Under the pieces are notes generated by a model that did no database searches, was not told where the DNA came from, and saw nothing but the letters and a program-made list of their open reading frames with translations. From Acinetobacter sp. ANC 3903 (lineage in GTDB: Bacteria; Pseudomonadota; Gammaproteobacteria; Pseudomonadales; Moraxellaceae), in contig NZ_NEGA01000012.1 of NCBI RefSeq assembly GCF_002135315.1, forward strand, positions 1 to 64,000: DNA of 64,000 nucleotides. The letters run 5' to 3'. A program made the translations under genes and the position numbers. This document shows positions 1-8,491 of this stretch, piece after piece (positions within the stretch are counted from its first letter, which is position 1; the number at the start of each line of letters is the position of its first letter).

Positions 1-189
1 CATCCCTTGCGCTGCATTTTAAAGCATTGCTTAAAACTGGCTCAGGAAGTCGTGTATGGGAAACAAAAAGTTTTTCTTACGGACTCAAAATATATTTTGA
101 GATCCTCATTTTGACCTTTCAAAAGTAGAGAGATTGCCTACGAAAAGGCAAAAAAATTAAATCAATCAAATGAGGCCGTGCTGATTTAA
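1..189 (+). pseudogene. Possible 3' end of a decayed gene
   Basis: Reading frame 1 is open from the window edge to a TGA at 112-114, and the same frame then continues for 24 more codons to TAA at 187-189. The second part, ending in KKLNQSNEAVLI, reads like a natural soluble C-terminus. A single TGG to TGA change would join the two parts. I do not recognise the family. The 5' part lies outside the window, so this could also be chance open frame; it is called only because the frame is kept across the stop. Confidence 0.25.
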
Positions 190-285
190 AAAAAATCTAA
201 TATTGAACATTTTTTGATTTATGAAAGAGATCTGATAAAAATAAATCTTTGAATAAACTACCCATCGCCCCATTCAAGGTAAATG

Positions 286-561
286 TTAAACAAGCAAGGC
301 TTTCAGCAAACTCGCTATTCTTAAGGTATGCTGTTTATTGCCCTTTTGTTCCATCACCTTATGTTCAATTCGCCATAAATAATCAAAAATTTCCGACTCG
401 CTTGCATTTTCATTCAGCATGTTAAAAATTTTTGGTAAATAATCCTCATATTCATCCCGCATGGACGGATTACAACAAATCCCCAAGGGATCCCATTCCT
501 GCAGTAAAATTTTATGTATGGCATGCAATAATGTGACATCTTTTTTTTGTGCGGCTTCCAT
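286..561 (-). CDS. Small hypothetical protein, DUF1871-like
   Basis: This encodes 91 residues from the ATG at 561, which has a GGGGGG ribosome site a few bases upstream; an in-frame TTG at 588 is less likely. The motif LLQEWDPLG followed by DEYEDYLPKI and a C-terminal helix resembles the DUF1871-type fold, which also occurs among small immunity-like proteins. That family assignment is from memory of the pattern and is tentative. There is no signal peptide or membrane segment, so it is probably cytoplasmic. The stop codon of the broken small gene upstream (570-744) lies only 9 bases before its start, so the two were probably one operon. Confidence 0.55.
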   Translation of the reverse strand: MEAAQKKDVTLLHAIHKILLQEWDPLGICCNPSMRDEYEDYLPKIFNMLNENASESEIFDYLWRIEHKVMEQKGNKQHTLRIASLLKALLV

Positions 562-569
562 ACACCCCC

Positions 570-744
570 CTAAAATTTCATATAACAATCATACAAATAG
601 GATATTTCCTGTTCAATAATAGATAATCCATTGCGATCAGCAAAATACTGATATAACCCTTGCAGATTTGCTGTTAATCCTTTTTTTTATCCCTAAAAAA
701 TGATTTTTTAGATTATCTCTTACATTAAAAGTTGTATCACTCAT
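570..744 (-). pseudogene. Small gene interrupted at a run of eight A
   Basis: From the ATG at 744 (GGA about 10 bases upstream) the frame reads MSDTTFNVRDNLKNHFLGIKK and then meets a run of eight A (positions about 681-688, T on the given strand). With seven A the frame would continue as GLTANLQGLYQYFADRNG and end with ISYLYDCYMKF at the stop in 570-572. Both halves look like one protein of about 57 residues. The stop overlaps the ribosome site of the next gene, as in a coupled operon. It is either a sequencing error, a true frameshift, or a phase-variable or slippage site. The function is unknown. Confidence 0.5.
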
Positions 745-815
745 TCAAGCTAATTCCAAGCCCTTCAGCATTTTAATTTTCTACAATTCCGGCATAAAAA
801 ATATCAAAATTTAAA

Positions 816-834
816 TGGTAGGTTTTTGGTAGGT
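816..834 (+). promoter_or_regulatory. Direct repeat, candidate operator of the alcohol dehydrogenase
   Basis: TGGTAGGT occurs at 816-823 and again at 827-834, a perfect repeat with an 11-base period, about 85 bases before the dehydrogenase start. GGTTGG repeats with the same period lie before the aldehyde dehydrogenase (4594-4613). Winged-helix regulators of the PhoB type often bind such tandem sites, and one is encoded between the two targets. The role is inferred. Confidence 0.45.
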
Positions 835-916
835 GGGATTTTTTTTCGCTTCATTGAATACTCAAATCACGGTGAGGGTCACCGATAATACAATGAATGG
901 TAGAAGGAATCGCACC

Positions 917-2089
917 ATGGCTTTTAAAAATATTGCAGATCAAACCAACGGTTTTTATATTCCCTGTGTTTCACTTTTCGGCCCAGGCTGTGCCAAAGAA
1001 ATTGGCGCAAAGGCACAAAGTTTAGGCGCAAAAAAAGCTTTAATTGTGACAGATGCAGGCCTGTTCAAATTTGGTGTGGCAGATAGCATTGCAGCTTATT
1101 TGAAAGATGCTGGTGTAGACAGTCACATTTTCCCGGGTGCAGAGCCTAACCCAACCGATATTAATGTCCATAACGGCGTTCAGGCTTATAACGAACATGC
1201 CTGTGACTTTATTGTGTCCCTAGGTGGTGGTTCATCGCATGACTGTGCCAAAGGGATTGGCCTGGTAACCGCTGGCGGTGGGCATATCCGTGACTATGAA
1301 GGGATTGATAAAAGCACCGTACCGATGACACCGCTGATTGCGATCAACACCACAGCGGGTACTGCATCTGAAATGACGCGCTTTTGTATCATTACCAATA
1401 CCGAAACCCATGTAAAAATGGCCATTGTCGATTGGCGTTGTACCCCACTCATTGCCATTGATGATCCTAAATTAATGCTGGCCAAACCTGCAGCCTTAAC
1501 TGCTGCAACAGGGATGGATGCTTTGACACATGCAGTTGAAGCCTATGTTTCCACTGCAGCCAATCCAATTACCGATGCCTGTGCAGAAAAAGCCATTAGC
1601 ATGATTAGCGAGTGGCTCAGCCCTGCCGTTGCCAATGGTAATAATCTGGAAGCACGTGATGCTATGAGCTATGCGCAATATCTTGCCGGCATGGCCTTTA
1701 ACAATGCATCACTCGGTTATGTCCATGCGATGGCACATCAGCTGGGCGGTTTCTACAACTTGCCACACGGAGTATGTAATGCTGTATTACTTCCGCATGT
1801 ATGCGAGTTTAACCTGATTGCCTGCCCGGACCGTTATGCCAAAATCGCCCAGTTAATGGGGGTAAATACAGAGGGCTTAACCGTAACTGAAGCAGCTTAT
1901 GAAGCGATCCAGGCGATTCGTCAACTTTCAGCCTCAATTGGCATTCCATCAGGTTTAGCTGAATTGGGCGTAAAAGAAGACGACTTAGCCATCATGTCAG
2001 AAAATGCACAGAAAGATGCCTGCATGCTAACCAACCCACGTAAAGCCAGCCATGCTCAAGTGGTTGATATATTCAAAGCGGCGCTGTAA
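917..2089 (+). CDS. Iron-containing alcohol dehydrogenase
   Basis: This 390-residue cytoplasmic oxidoreductase of the Fe-ADH family (YiaY/AdhB type) would convert a primary alcohol to its aldehyde with NAD(+). The glycine-rich nucleotide loop LGGGSSHDCAK lies near residues 102-112. The four expected metal ligands are present: Asp201, His205 (in DALTHAVEAY), His270 and His284 (in NLPHG). The ATG at 917 is preferred because AGAAGGA lies just upstream; an upstream in-frame GTG at 833 would add 28 unrelated residues. A hairpin CGGTGA-GGG-TCACCG sits in the leader at 870-884. The aldehyde dehydrogenase at 4711 would take the product. The substrate could be ethanol or a longer alcohol. Confidence 0.93.
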   Translation: MAFKNIADQTNGFYIPCVSLFGPGCAKEIGAKAQSLGAKKALIVTDAGLFKFGVADSIAAYLKDAGVDSHIFPGAEPNPTDINVHNGVQAYNEHACDFIVSLGGGSSHDCAKGIGLVTAGGGHIRDYEGIDKSTVPMTPLIAINTTAGTASEMTRFCIITNTETHVKMAIVDWRCTPLIAIDDPKLMLAKPAALTAATGMDALTHAVEAYVSTAANPITDACAEKAISMISEWLSPAVANGNNLEARDAMSYAQYLAGMAFNNASLGYVHAMAHQLGGFYNLPHGVCNAVLLPHVCEFNLIACPDRYAKIAQLMGVNTEGLTVTEAAYEAIQAIRQLSASIGIPSGLAELGVKEDDLAIMSENAQKDACMLTNPRKASHAQVVDIFKAAL

Positions 2090-2098
2090 GTCCTCAAG

Positions 2099-2251
2099 GT
2101 AAGTCTTCTCCCCAATCTTTGACTTACACTTTTAGCAACCAAGGTTTGCACTTCATCAAGAAGTGCGCCAAGAAAAAGTATCCGGTACCCTTTCTTGGCT
2201 TATCCTGTTCCTTTTATTACAGGATAAAGAACTGCGGTTGCTTCTTTTTTT
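2099..2251 (+). ncRNA. Highly structured RNA ending in a U-run (3' UTR or small RNA)
   Basis: Ten bases after the dehydrogenase stop, the sequence folds into consecutive perfect helices. GTAAGTC 2099-2105 pairs with 2121-2127. An outer helix AGCAACC 2134-2140 pairs with GGTTGCT 2236-2242. Inside it are three abutting hairpins: 2148-2154 with 2160-2166 (7 bp), 2167-2175 with 2191-2199 (9 bp), and 2200-2208 with 2219-2227 (9 bp). A run of seven T follows at 2245-2251. This is far more structure than a simple terminator and suggests a multi-way junction RNA. I do not match it to a named family and see no clear promoter of its own. It could be a processed 3' UTR RNA. Confidence 0.5.
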
Positions 2252-2318
2252 ATAAAAATAATTCAATTTGACAAATCACTGCTCATCAGGAAGGATAAGA
2301 AAAAAGCAGAGATTCTAA

Positions 2319-3299
2319 ATGAGTATAAAAATAAGCAATGGCAGCACCCTTCCCCTTTATCAACGCGATGTATTAGGTACAGGCTATGAACAGGCCACTT
2401 TAAATTTCCCCGATGATTATGAAGGACAAGTTACTGCAACTTTAATCCGAAAAAAAGCAGCGCAAGCCACAAACAAAGCCGTATTATATATTCATGGTTT
2501 TATTGATTATTTTTTTCAAACCGAAATGGCAGAACAGTTCAACCAGCATGGTTTTGACTTTTATGCACTCGATTTGCGTAAATATGGCCGCTCGATTCTG
2601 CCTCATCAAAAATATTATAACGTACGTGAAATTGCCGAATACGATGCCGAAATTACTGAAGCCTTAAACATTATTGCGGCTGAAGGGCATGATGCCGTTC
2701 TGCTCTCTGGCCATTCGACAGGCGGACTCACCACCACTTTATATGCTGCACATCACCCTGATCATCCTTTAATTAAGGCACTCTGGGTCAATAGTCCCTT
2801 TTATGACTTCAACATGAATCCGATCAAAAAAAAGCTCGGCCTTCCCAATTTAAGCCGGGTCGGCAAAATTTGTCCGGATTTAAAAATTCCCAGCAATCTG
2901 AATAAATGGTATACCCCCAGCCTGCATAAAAATTTCCATGGCGAATGGTACTTTAATCTGGACTGGAAACCGCCTTCCTACCCTTTGGTACGCCTGAGTT
3001 TTGTAAGGGCAATTTTTGAAGCACAAAAAGAAATTCATCAAGGAGTGACATTAAATGTCCCTGCCTTGGTCATGCATTCACACCAAACCAAAAATCCGAA
3101 AAAATGGCATAAATATGCTCAAACCAGTGATGTGATTCTGGATGTCAAACATATAGACAAATATGCCAAAAAAATTAAAGGTGATGTCACCCTCAGCGAA
3201 ATCAAAAATGGCTTACATGATTTGGTGCTGTCTGAAAAATCGGTGCGCGAAAATGTCTATCAACAGCTGTTTGAATGGCTAGAACTGAAAGGTTTATAA
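2319..3299 (+). CDS. Alpha/beta hydrolase (serine aminopeptidase/lysophospholipase-like)
   Basis: This is a 326-residue cytoplasmic alpha/beta hydrolase. The nucleophile elbow GHSTGG places Ser133; His300 in NGLHDLV and an Asp near 271-275 would complete the triad. The oxyanion motif YIHGF is at 57-61. The family resembles monoacylglycerol lipase or lysophospholipase-like esterases, but the substrate cannot be read from sequence. The ATG at 2319 has only a distant AGGAAGGA (about 20 bases), so translation may be modest. It follows the structured RNA and converges with the GAF regulator. It may be unrelated to alcohol oxidation. Confidence 0.85.
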   Translation: MSIKISNGSTLPLYQRDVLGTGYEQATLNFPDDYEGQVTATLIRKKAAQATNKAVLYIHGFIDYFFQTEMAEQFNQHGFDFYALDLRKYGRSILPHQKYYNVREIAEYDAEITEALNIIAAEGHDAVLLSGHSTGGLTTTLYAAHHPDHPLIKALWVNSPFYDFNMNPIKKKLGLPNLSRVGKICPDLKIPSNLNKWYTPSLHKNFHGEWYFNLDWKPPSYPLVRLSFVRAIFEAQKEIHQGVTLNVPALVMHSHQTKNPKKWHKYAQTSDVILDVKHIDKYAKKIKGDVTLSEIKNGLHDLVLSEKSVRENVYQQLFEWLELKGL

Positions 3300-3324
3300 A
3301 GATAATGATGCAGCAATATTGGCA

Positions 3325-4503
3325 TTAATTATCTTTATATTTAAGCAAAGTTTGATGCACGGGATGGGTTCTGGGCATCAGCTCAATCAAGCGCTCCACC
3401 GCATCAATCGCTTCAGGAAAACGTGCCACATGTTTAAGTAAAACATCGGTTTCATTGGCTTTGAAGATGGCATCACTTAAACGTGATTCCAGACAATCAC
3501 GCCAGGCACATAAAAAAGGACTTTCGGTTTTGGCTAAAAATATGCCGGTGCACAGTTTTAAGGCCGAATCAATATAGCCGGCATCCAAAGACTGTTCTGT
3601 CAATAAAAAGTCAGCCTCGACATGGGCCAACAACCGATAAGGTCTGGAACCCAGCATACCACCCAGTACATCACGCAACTGTGACATTTCTGCTTTTAAG
3701 GTGCCTATACTGACTTTTCGCTCACCATATAGAGCCTGATGTAGATTATCCAGGCTTAAACCTTGCGGACACAAAGCCAGAATGGTCAATATTTCAATTT
3801 GGCGTGGGGTCAAAACCAGCACCTTGCCATTAAACAAAACCTGAGGCACGGAAAAAGCCCGAATAAACAGACGCTGCTTTTGGTATTCCAGCAAAGCCGA
3901 TTGAATAATCGAAGCACAGCGTTCCGCTGCAAGCAGTCCCAAACTGTTATGCTTTTGCCAGGTGGTCGACAGGTCAATCACCCCCAATACCTGTTTGGAA
4001 TAAGGATCAATAATCGGGGCAGCATAACAGACCCAATCATGAATGGAAGGCATGTAATGTTCGTTAGAAAAAACGCAACTCGATTGCTGGGTTTTTAATG
4101 ACAGTGCCAAAGCATTGGTTCCGACCAGTTCCTCGCGCCATTGCCCGCCTTCAATAAAATGTACACTTTCTGCTGCACTCTGCATTTGTGGGCTGGATGC
4201 CGTCCAGATAATGGTGCTACCGATATCCCCGACTGCAATCACCATCGAAGACTGTTCGGCAATATGCTTTAAGTCCTGTGCGCAATGTTGCAAGGCATTT
4301 GCCAAAGCCGAAGGATAGGTTTCTTTTTGTAAGTGAGCCAGTGGTGCAGCCAAACGGTCCTTTGGAATTTCGGCCGAGGATGAACGTTGCCAGGAACTCG
4401 CAATACTTTGACCCAGTTGTTCTGCATGTAAGGCAGATAAACTGCTACTTTGCCTAAACTGATCAATTTTATGCCTTTTTTGCATCAAATTTTGTTTTGT
4501 CAT
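3325..4503 (-). CDS. GAF-domain transcriptional regulator with PhoB-like winged helix
   Basis: The N-terminal half resembles the sensor part of AcoR-type activators: a GAF domain at about residues 80-205 with VGTNALALSL at 128-137. The AAA+ sigma-54 module of AcoR is absent. Instead, residues about 222-300 (starting FNGKVLVLTPRQIEILTIL) look like an OmpR/PhoB winged helix. It is probably a cytoplasmic sensor of a small organic effector such as an alcohol or aldehyde. Two ATG codons lie in tandem (4506 and 4503); AAGGA is placed better for the second. It is divergent from the aldehyde dehydrogenase and next to the alcohol dehydrogenase, so control of both is the simple inference. Confidence 0.8.
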   Translation of the reverse strand: MTKQNLMQKRHKIDQFRQSSSLSALHAEQLGQSIASSWQRSSSAEIPKDRLAAPLAHLQKETYPSALANALQHCAQDLKHIAEQSSMVIAVGDIGSTIIWTASSPQMQSAAESVHFIEGGQWREELVGTNALALSLKTQQSSCVFSNEHYMPSIHDWVCYAAPIIDPYSKQVLGVIDLSTTWQKHNSLGLLAAERCASIIQSALLEYQKQRLFIRAFSVPQVLFNGKVLVLTPRQIEILTILALCPQGLSLDNLHQALYGERKVSIGTLKAEMSQLRDVLGGMLGSRPYRLLAHVEADFLLTEQSLDAGYIDSALKLCTGIFLAKTESPFLCAWRDCLESRLSDAIFKANETDVLLKHVARFPEAIDAVERLIELMPRTHPVHQTLLKYKDN

Positions 4504-4593
4504 CATTCCTTATTCTCACAACAATTCATGATTTACATCCACTGTAATCGCTATTTTTTATGCTGGATTGAAAAGATTGTAAACCTTCTTGTA

Positions 4594-4613
4594 TCCAACC
4601 TTTCTCCAACCTT
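4594..4613. promoter_or_regulatory. Direct repeat, candidate operator between regulator and aldehyde dehydrogenase
   Basis: TCCAACCTT occurs at 4594-4602 and 4605-4613, a perfect 9-base repeat with an 11-base period. On the minus strand it reads AAGGTTGGA, sharing GGT(A/T)GG with the repeats at 816-834. It lies in the divergent region between the GAF regulator and the aldehyde dehydrogenase, about 90 bases from each start, so it could serve both autoregulation and activation. Confidence 0.5.
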
Positions 4614-4710
4614 ATTCAGGTTATGCTAATCATATAATGTACACAAGTACCTTATATACCAAAGCTGTAGATACGGTTTTAAGACACTAAAATAAGCAAA
4701 GGAAATACAT

Positions 4711-6222
4711 ATGCGTTACGTCGATCCTAACCAACCTGGTTCAAAAGTTCAGTTTAAAGCCCAATATGAAAACTTCATTGGTGGACAATGGGTAGCTCCT
4801 GTCAAAGGAGAATACTTTGACAATATTTCGCCTGTAGATGGCAAAGCCTTCACCAAAGTTCCGCGTTCTAGCGTTGAAGATATTGAACTGGCTCTTGATG
4901 CGGCACATAAAGCCAAAGCCCAATGGAACAAGTCATCGCCAACGACCCGTTCCAATATCCTGTTAAAAATTGCCGACCGTTTAGAAGCCAATCTGGAGCT
5001 TTTGGCGGTTGCTGAAACCTGGGATAATGGTAAGCCGATTCGTGAAACCCTGGCTGCCGATATTCCTTTGGCGATTGATCATTTCCGCTATTTTGCCGGC
5101 TGTATCCGTGCACAAGAAGGCGGCATTTCAGAAATCGATGAAGATACCATTGCCTACCATTTTCATGAACCTTTAGGTGTAGTCGGACAAATCATTCCAT
5201 GGAACTTCCCGATTTTAATGGCAACCTGGAAACTGGCTCCGGCTCTGGCTGCAGGTAACTGTATTGTTTTAAAACCGGCTGAACAAACTCCGGTCAGTAT
5301 TTTGGTGCTGGTTGAACTGATTCAAGACCTGCTGCCTGCAGGTGTATTAAACGTTGTGAATGGTTATGGCGTTGAAGTGGGTCGCCCATTGGCTACCAAC
5401 CCACGTATTGCCAAAATTGCATTTACCGGCTCAACAGCTGTCGGTCAGCAGATCATGCAATATGCAACCGAAAATATTATTCCAGTCACACTGGAGCTGG
5501 GCGGTAAATCACCGAACATTTTCTTTGAAGATGTCATGGCGCAACAAGATGACTACCTAGAAAAAGCGCTGGAAGGTTTTACCATGTTCGCCCTGAATCA
5601 GGGGGAAATCTGTACCTGTCCATCACGTGCTTTGGTTCAGGAAAGTATTGCTGACCAGTTCTTAGAAATGGCAGTAGAGCGTGTAAAACGCATTAAGACC
5701 GGTCATCCGCTAGATACCGACACCATGATTGGTGCACAGGCTTCTCAGGAACAACAAGACAAGATTCTGGGCTGTATCGCGACAGGACGTGGAGAAGGTG
5801 CTGAACTACTGACGGGTGGTGAAGCACGCCATGAAGTCGGCCAAGGTTTCTACATTGAACCGACTATTTTCAAAGGCACCAATGACATGCGTACATTCCA
5901 GGAAGAAATTTTTGGACCGGTACTTGCAGTGACCACCTTTAAAGATTTTGATGATGCCATCAAAATTGCCAACGATACCATCTATGGTTTAGGTGCAGGT
6001 GTCTGGTCACGTTCAGCGCATACGTCGTATCGTGCAGGCCGTGCGATTGAAGCGGGTCGTGTATGGACCAACTGTTATCATATCTACCCTGCACATGCTG
6101 CATTCGGTGGTTATAAAAAATCAGGTATTGGCCGTGAAAACCACAAGATGATGCTCGATCATTACCAGCAAACTAAAAACTTGTTGGTGAGCTATGCAAC
6201 CAAACCGATGGGCTTCTTCTAA
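4711..6222 (+). CDS. NAD(P)-dependent aldehyde dehydrogenase (AldB/ExaC type)
   Basis: This 503-residue cytoplasmic enzyme oxidises an aldehyde, most likely acetaldehyde, to the acid. Asn165 in PWNFP, Glu262 in LELGGKSPN and the catalytic Cys301 in [11 protein letters not shown] are all in place. NQGE-x-CTCPSR is characteristic of the AldB/AcoD/ExaC subgroup. The ATG at 4711 follows AAAGGAAA at a good distance. Its neighbours are a divergent GAF regulator and, further upstream, an Fe-alcohol dehydrogenase, which together make an alcohol to acid route. A strong terminator follows at 6248. Alternative substrates such as longer aliphatic aldehydes are possible. Confidence 0.93.
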   Translation: MRYVDPNQPGSKVQFKAQYENFIGGQWVAPVKGEYFDNISPVDGKAFTKVPRSSVEDIELALDAAHKAKAQWNKSSPTTRSNILLKIADRLEANLELLAVAETWDNGKPIRETLAADIPLAIDHFRYFAGCIRAQEGGISEIDEDTIAYHFHEPLGVVGQIIPWNFPILMATWKLAPALAAGNCIVLKPAEQTPVSILVLVELIQDLLPAGVLNVVNGYGVEVGRPLATNPRIAKIAFTGSTAVGQQIMQYATENIIPVTLELGGKSPNIFFEDVMAQQDDYLEKALEGFTMFALNQGEICTCPSRALVQESIADQFLEMAVERVKRIKTGHPLDTDTMIGAQASQEQQDKILGCIATGRGEGAELLTGGEARHEVGQGFYIEPTIFKGTNDMRTFQEEIFGPVLAVTTFKDFDDAIKIANDTIYGLGAGVWSRSAHTSYRAGRAIEAGRVWTNCYHIYPAHAAFGGYKKSGIGRENHKMMLDHYQQTKNLLVSYATKPMGFF

Positions 6223-6247
6223 AAACCTATCTGTGTAAAGTATAAAT

Positions 6248-6272
6248 AAGCGAACTTCGGTTCGCTTTTTTT
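6248..6272 (+). terminator. Rho-independent terminator
   Basis: AAGCGAAC and GTTCGCTT form an 8-bp stem closed by a TTCG tetraloop, followed by a T-run. It ends the aldehyde dehydrogenase transcript. Confidence 0.9.
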
Positions 6273-6370
6273 ATGGAAGATCCTTAATCAAATCATTTAA
6301 GTTTAAACCTTCTTTTTTCTGCAAATTCGGGCTAAATTTCTATTATTGCAAATACCCTGAAAAAAACAGT

Positions 6371-7090
6371 ATGATTACAGCCTCTCCAGATTTTCCTGAC
6401 ACCATTTATGCCATTCAACATCTTGCCTTTGAAGACTTGGGGGCATTAGAAGATGTATTTTATCAACTCGGCTTTCGGGTGCGTTATTTTGAAGCTGGCG
6501 TCGATGACCTAAGCAAGGCATTTCAGCACAAAGGTTTGACCATTATTTTAGGTGGACCGATTGGAGTGTATGAAACTGATGACTACCCTTTCTTACAACA
6601 AGAAATAGACTTACTAAAAGTACGCTTAAAAGAAAACTTGCCAACCTTTGGCATCTGTTTGGGAGCTCAGCTGATCGCGCATGCTTTGGGTGCCAAAGTT
6701 TATGCAGGACATCAAAAAGAAATCGGTTGGAGCCAACTCAGCATTTCAGATGCAGCAAATAATCTGCTTGCGCCATTAGCTGAAACCCCAGTCTTACACT
6801 GGCATGGCGATACTTTCGACTTACCTGAACAAGCTACATTATTGGCAAGCTCTGAGGTTTATCCAAATCAGGCTTTTTCAGTGGGGAAAAACATTCTGGC
6901 TTTGCAGTTTCATATTGAAGTTGCAGCAGAAAGTCTGGAAAAATGGCTGATTGGCCATACCTGTGAATTGCGTAAAGCCAATATCAACATCCCTGCTTTG
7001 CGGTCAGATAATGAAAAATACGCCACTGCATTAGAATTGCAGGCACATGCTGTATTGCAGGCATATTTTAAACAGATTTCAGCAATTTAA
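6371..7090 (+). CDS. Class I glutamine amidotransferase-like protein (GMP synthase-like GATase)
   Basis: This is a stand-alone 239-residue class I glutamine amidotransferase domain. The nucleophile Cys96 sits in GICLGAQ, and His181 and Glu183 in LQFHIEV complete the triad. It resembles YfeJ/GMP-synthase-like amidotransferases rather than a subunit of a known synthase, and no synthase partner lies next to it. It may hydrolyse glutamine or gamma-glutamyl compounds; the substrate is unknown. The ATG at 6371 lacks a clear ribosome site. It stands alone between two terminators. Confidence 0.85.
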   Translation: MITASPDFPDTIYAIQHLAFEDLGALEDVFYQLGFRVRYFEAGVDDLSKAFQHKGLTIILGGPIGVYETDDYPFLQQEIDLLKVRLKENLPTFGICLGAQLIAHALGAKVYAGHQKEIGWSQLSISDAANNLLAPLAETPVLHWHGDTFDLPEQATLLASSEVYPNQAFSVGKNILALQFHIEVAAESLEKWLIGHTCELRKANINIPALRSDNEKYATALELQAHAVLQAYFKQISAI

Positions 7091-7116
7091 ATTAACTTGT
7101 TAAATTAACTTCCAAT

Positions 7117-7147
7117 AAAAAAGCACCATCTCAATGGTGCTTTTTTA
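7117..7147. terminator. Bidirectional rho-independent terminator
   Basis: AAGCACCAT and ATGGTGCTT form the stem, with an A-run to the left and a T-run to the right. It serves the amidotransferase gene and the convergent yceI-like gene. Confidence 0.9.
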
Positions 7148-7162
7148 TGAGCCAATTCGTAC

Positions 7163-7747
7163 TTATTTTTTCGCAGGAACAGATGCTTCAGTGGTAATGT
7201 TTACCGTGATTTTATCGCCTACATTCGGAACATAAGCCCCTACGCCAAATGCTGAACGGTTGAATGAAGTCGTTGCATTGAAACCAATAGACTCAGCTTT
7301 AGTCATTGGGTGTACGCCCTGTTTGTTTAACACTGCATCTAAAACTACCGGTTTAGTTACATCTTTTACAGTCAGGTTACCCGTGATTTTGTATTTGTTT
7401 TTACCTAAAGCTTGAACTTTGGTACTTTTAAAAGTGATGTTTGGATACTTAGCTGCATCAAAAAAATCTGCTGTTTTTAAATGCTCATCCAATGCTTTTA
7501 CGTTGGTATTTAAACTCGATAAAGGAATGGTCACATTTACAGATGAATTTGCAGGTTTTGCATTATCTACGTTAATTGTACCTTGAATGTCGCTAAAGTT
7601 TGCAGATGGGGTAGAAAAACCAAAATGGTTCCAGCTAAATACAGTCGCTGTATGGGTTGGATCAATTTGGTAAGCCACCGGTTTTGCCAAAGACAATGTT
7701 GCTACCGATGCTACCGCCAAACCTAAAGTTATTGCTTTGAAATTCAT
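7163..7747 (-). CDS. YceI-family periplasmic lipid-binding protein
   Basis: This 194-residue protein starts with an export signal (hydrophobic segment at about 5-20, cleavage near LSLA-KP). The mature part starts VAYQIDPTHTATVFSWNHFG, typical of the YceI domain, a lipocalin-like barrel that binds polyisoprenoid or amide-type lipids. YceI proteins are periplasmic and often respond to envelope stress or pH. The ATG at 7747 follows GCGAGA. It is monocistronic. The exact ligand is unknown. Confidence 0.9.
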   Translation of the reverse strand: MNFKAITLGLAVASVATLSLAKPVAYQIDPTHTATVFSWNHFGFSTPSANFSDIQGTINVDNAKPANSSVNVTIPLSSLNTNVKALDEHLKTADFFDAAKYPNITFKSTKVQALGKNKYKITGNLTVKDVTKPVVLDAVLNKQGVHPMTKAESIGFNATTSFNRSAFGVGAYVPNVGDKITVNITTEASVPAKK

Positions 7748-8074
7748 GTGTCATTATCTCGCTTTGGAATGGTTATTAGTCTATACCTTTCTTATCTTAA
7801 TTCACCGATATAGATAAAACGATATGTTGCAAGAATAGAACAATTACCGGCTTACCTAGGGCAATAAATGAAACGATGCAATGTTATTATTTTAATATAT
7901 TGATAATTATCATAAATTATTTTAAATCGTGATCTGCAACTTTATGCCCTTGCAGCTTTCTTGTCTTTTTATTCATAATTTAATACAAAAATCTACAGTT
8001 GATTAAAATCATGATGATAAGTAATGCAAATTAGGCTATACACAACAGATGAATTCTAAATTTCCAAAATAATT
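7748..8074. other. Intergenic region without a gene
   Basis: I find no convincing coding frame here. It should hold the yceI promoter at its left side. The GATAATTATCAT at 7902-7913 resembles part of a Fur box but is short and far from either gene start. Confidence 0.4.
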
Positions 8075-8096
8075 AAAGCCCCATTTGGGGCTTTTT
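8075..8096. terminator. Rho-independent terminator
   Basis: AAAGCCCC and GGGGCTTT with an ATTT loop and flanking T-runs. It lies just after the stop of the minus-strand gene 8112-8327, which it probably ends. Confidence 0.8.
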
Positions 8097-8111
8097 ACAG
8101 AGGTTTCATCT

Positions 8112-8327
8112 CTATAACTTTTCAACCAGAATGCGATCCACCTGTTTCATACCGGTATGCTTCTCATGGTTTTTACGGCGGATTTTAATCACTTTATCTT
8201 CTTGCAGATCTTGCAGCATCAGTTCAACAGCCATCATGCTTGCAAGCGGCAAATCTTGACCGATCCACTTTTGCTCACCCGCATCCATCAGGACAATTTC
8301 ATCATTAATCTGATCATAAAGGCTCAT
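8112..8327 (-). CDS. Conserved small hypothetical protein
   Basis: This encodes 71 residues beginning MSLYDQINDEIVLMDAGEQK. The start at 8327 is chosen because GAGGA lies 5-6 bases upstream; an in-frame ATG 30 bases earlier has no such site. The protein is acidic at the N-terminus and basic in the last third (KIRRKNHEKH). It has no signal or membrane helix, so it is probably cytoplasmic. The function is not recognised. It has its own terminator and lies upstream of the transketolase terminator, separate from that gene. Confidence 0.65.
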   Translation of the reverse strand: MSLYDQINDEIVLMDAGEQKWIGQDLPLASMMAVELMLQDLQEDKVIKIRRKNHEKHTGMKQVDRILVEKL

Positions 8328-8438
8328 ATTTTCCTCGCTTTGGCAGCACGCTGCCATTTATACTGAATACTCCAATGAATGATTAAATTTTAAACCTTCA
8401 TTTTTAATCATTCGTTGAAATATCGTTATTTTAAAAAA

Positions 8439-8471
8439 TAAAAGACGCCCCTTTTACTGAAGCGTCTTTTT
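8439..8471 (-). terminator. Rho-independent terminator of transketolase
   Basis: AAAAGACGC and GCGTCTTTT pair around a 13-base loop. The hairpin lies 20 bases downstream of the transketolase stop on the minus strand and has T-rich sequence on the exit side. Confidence 0.75.
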
Positions 8472-8491
8472 AACAGTGAATTCGTGATGAA

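Noticed and set aside
3298..3335. Inverted repeat AAAGATAAT / ATTATCTTT as terminator between convergent genes
   Set aside because: The loop is over 20 bases and the stem is weak, so function is doubtful.
7902..7913. Fur-box-like GATAATTATCAT
   Set aside because: Only part of the 19-base consensus and more than 150 bases from the nearest gene start.
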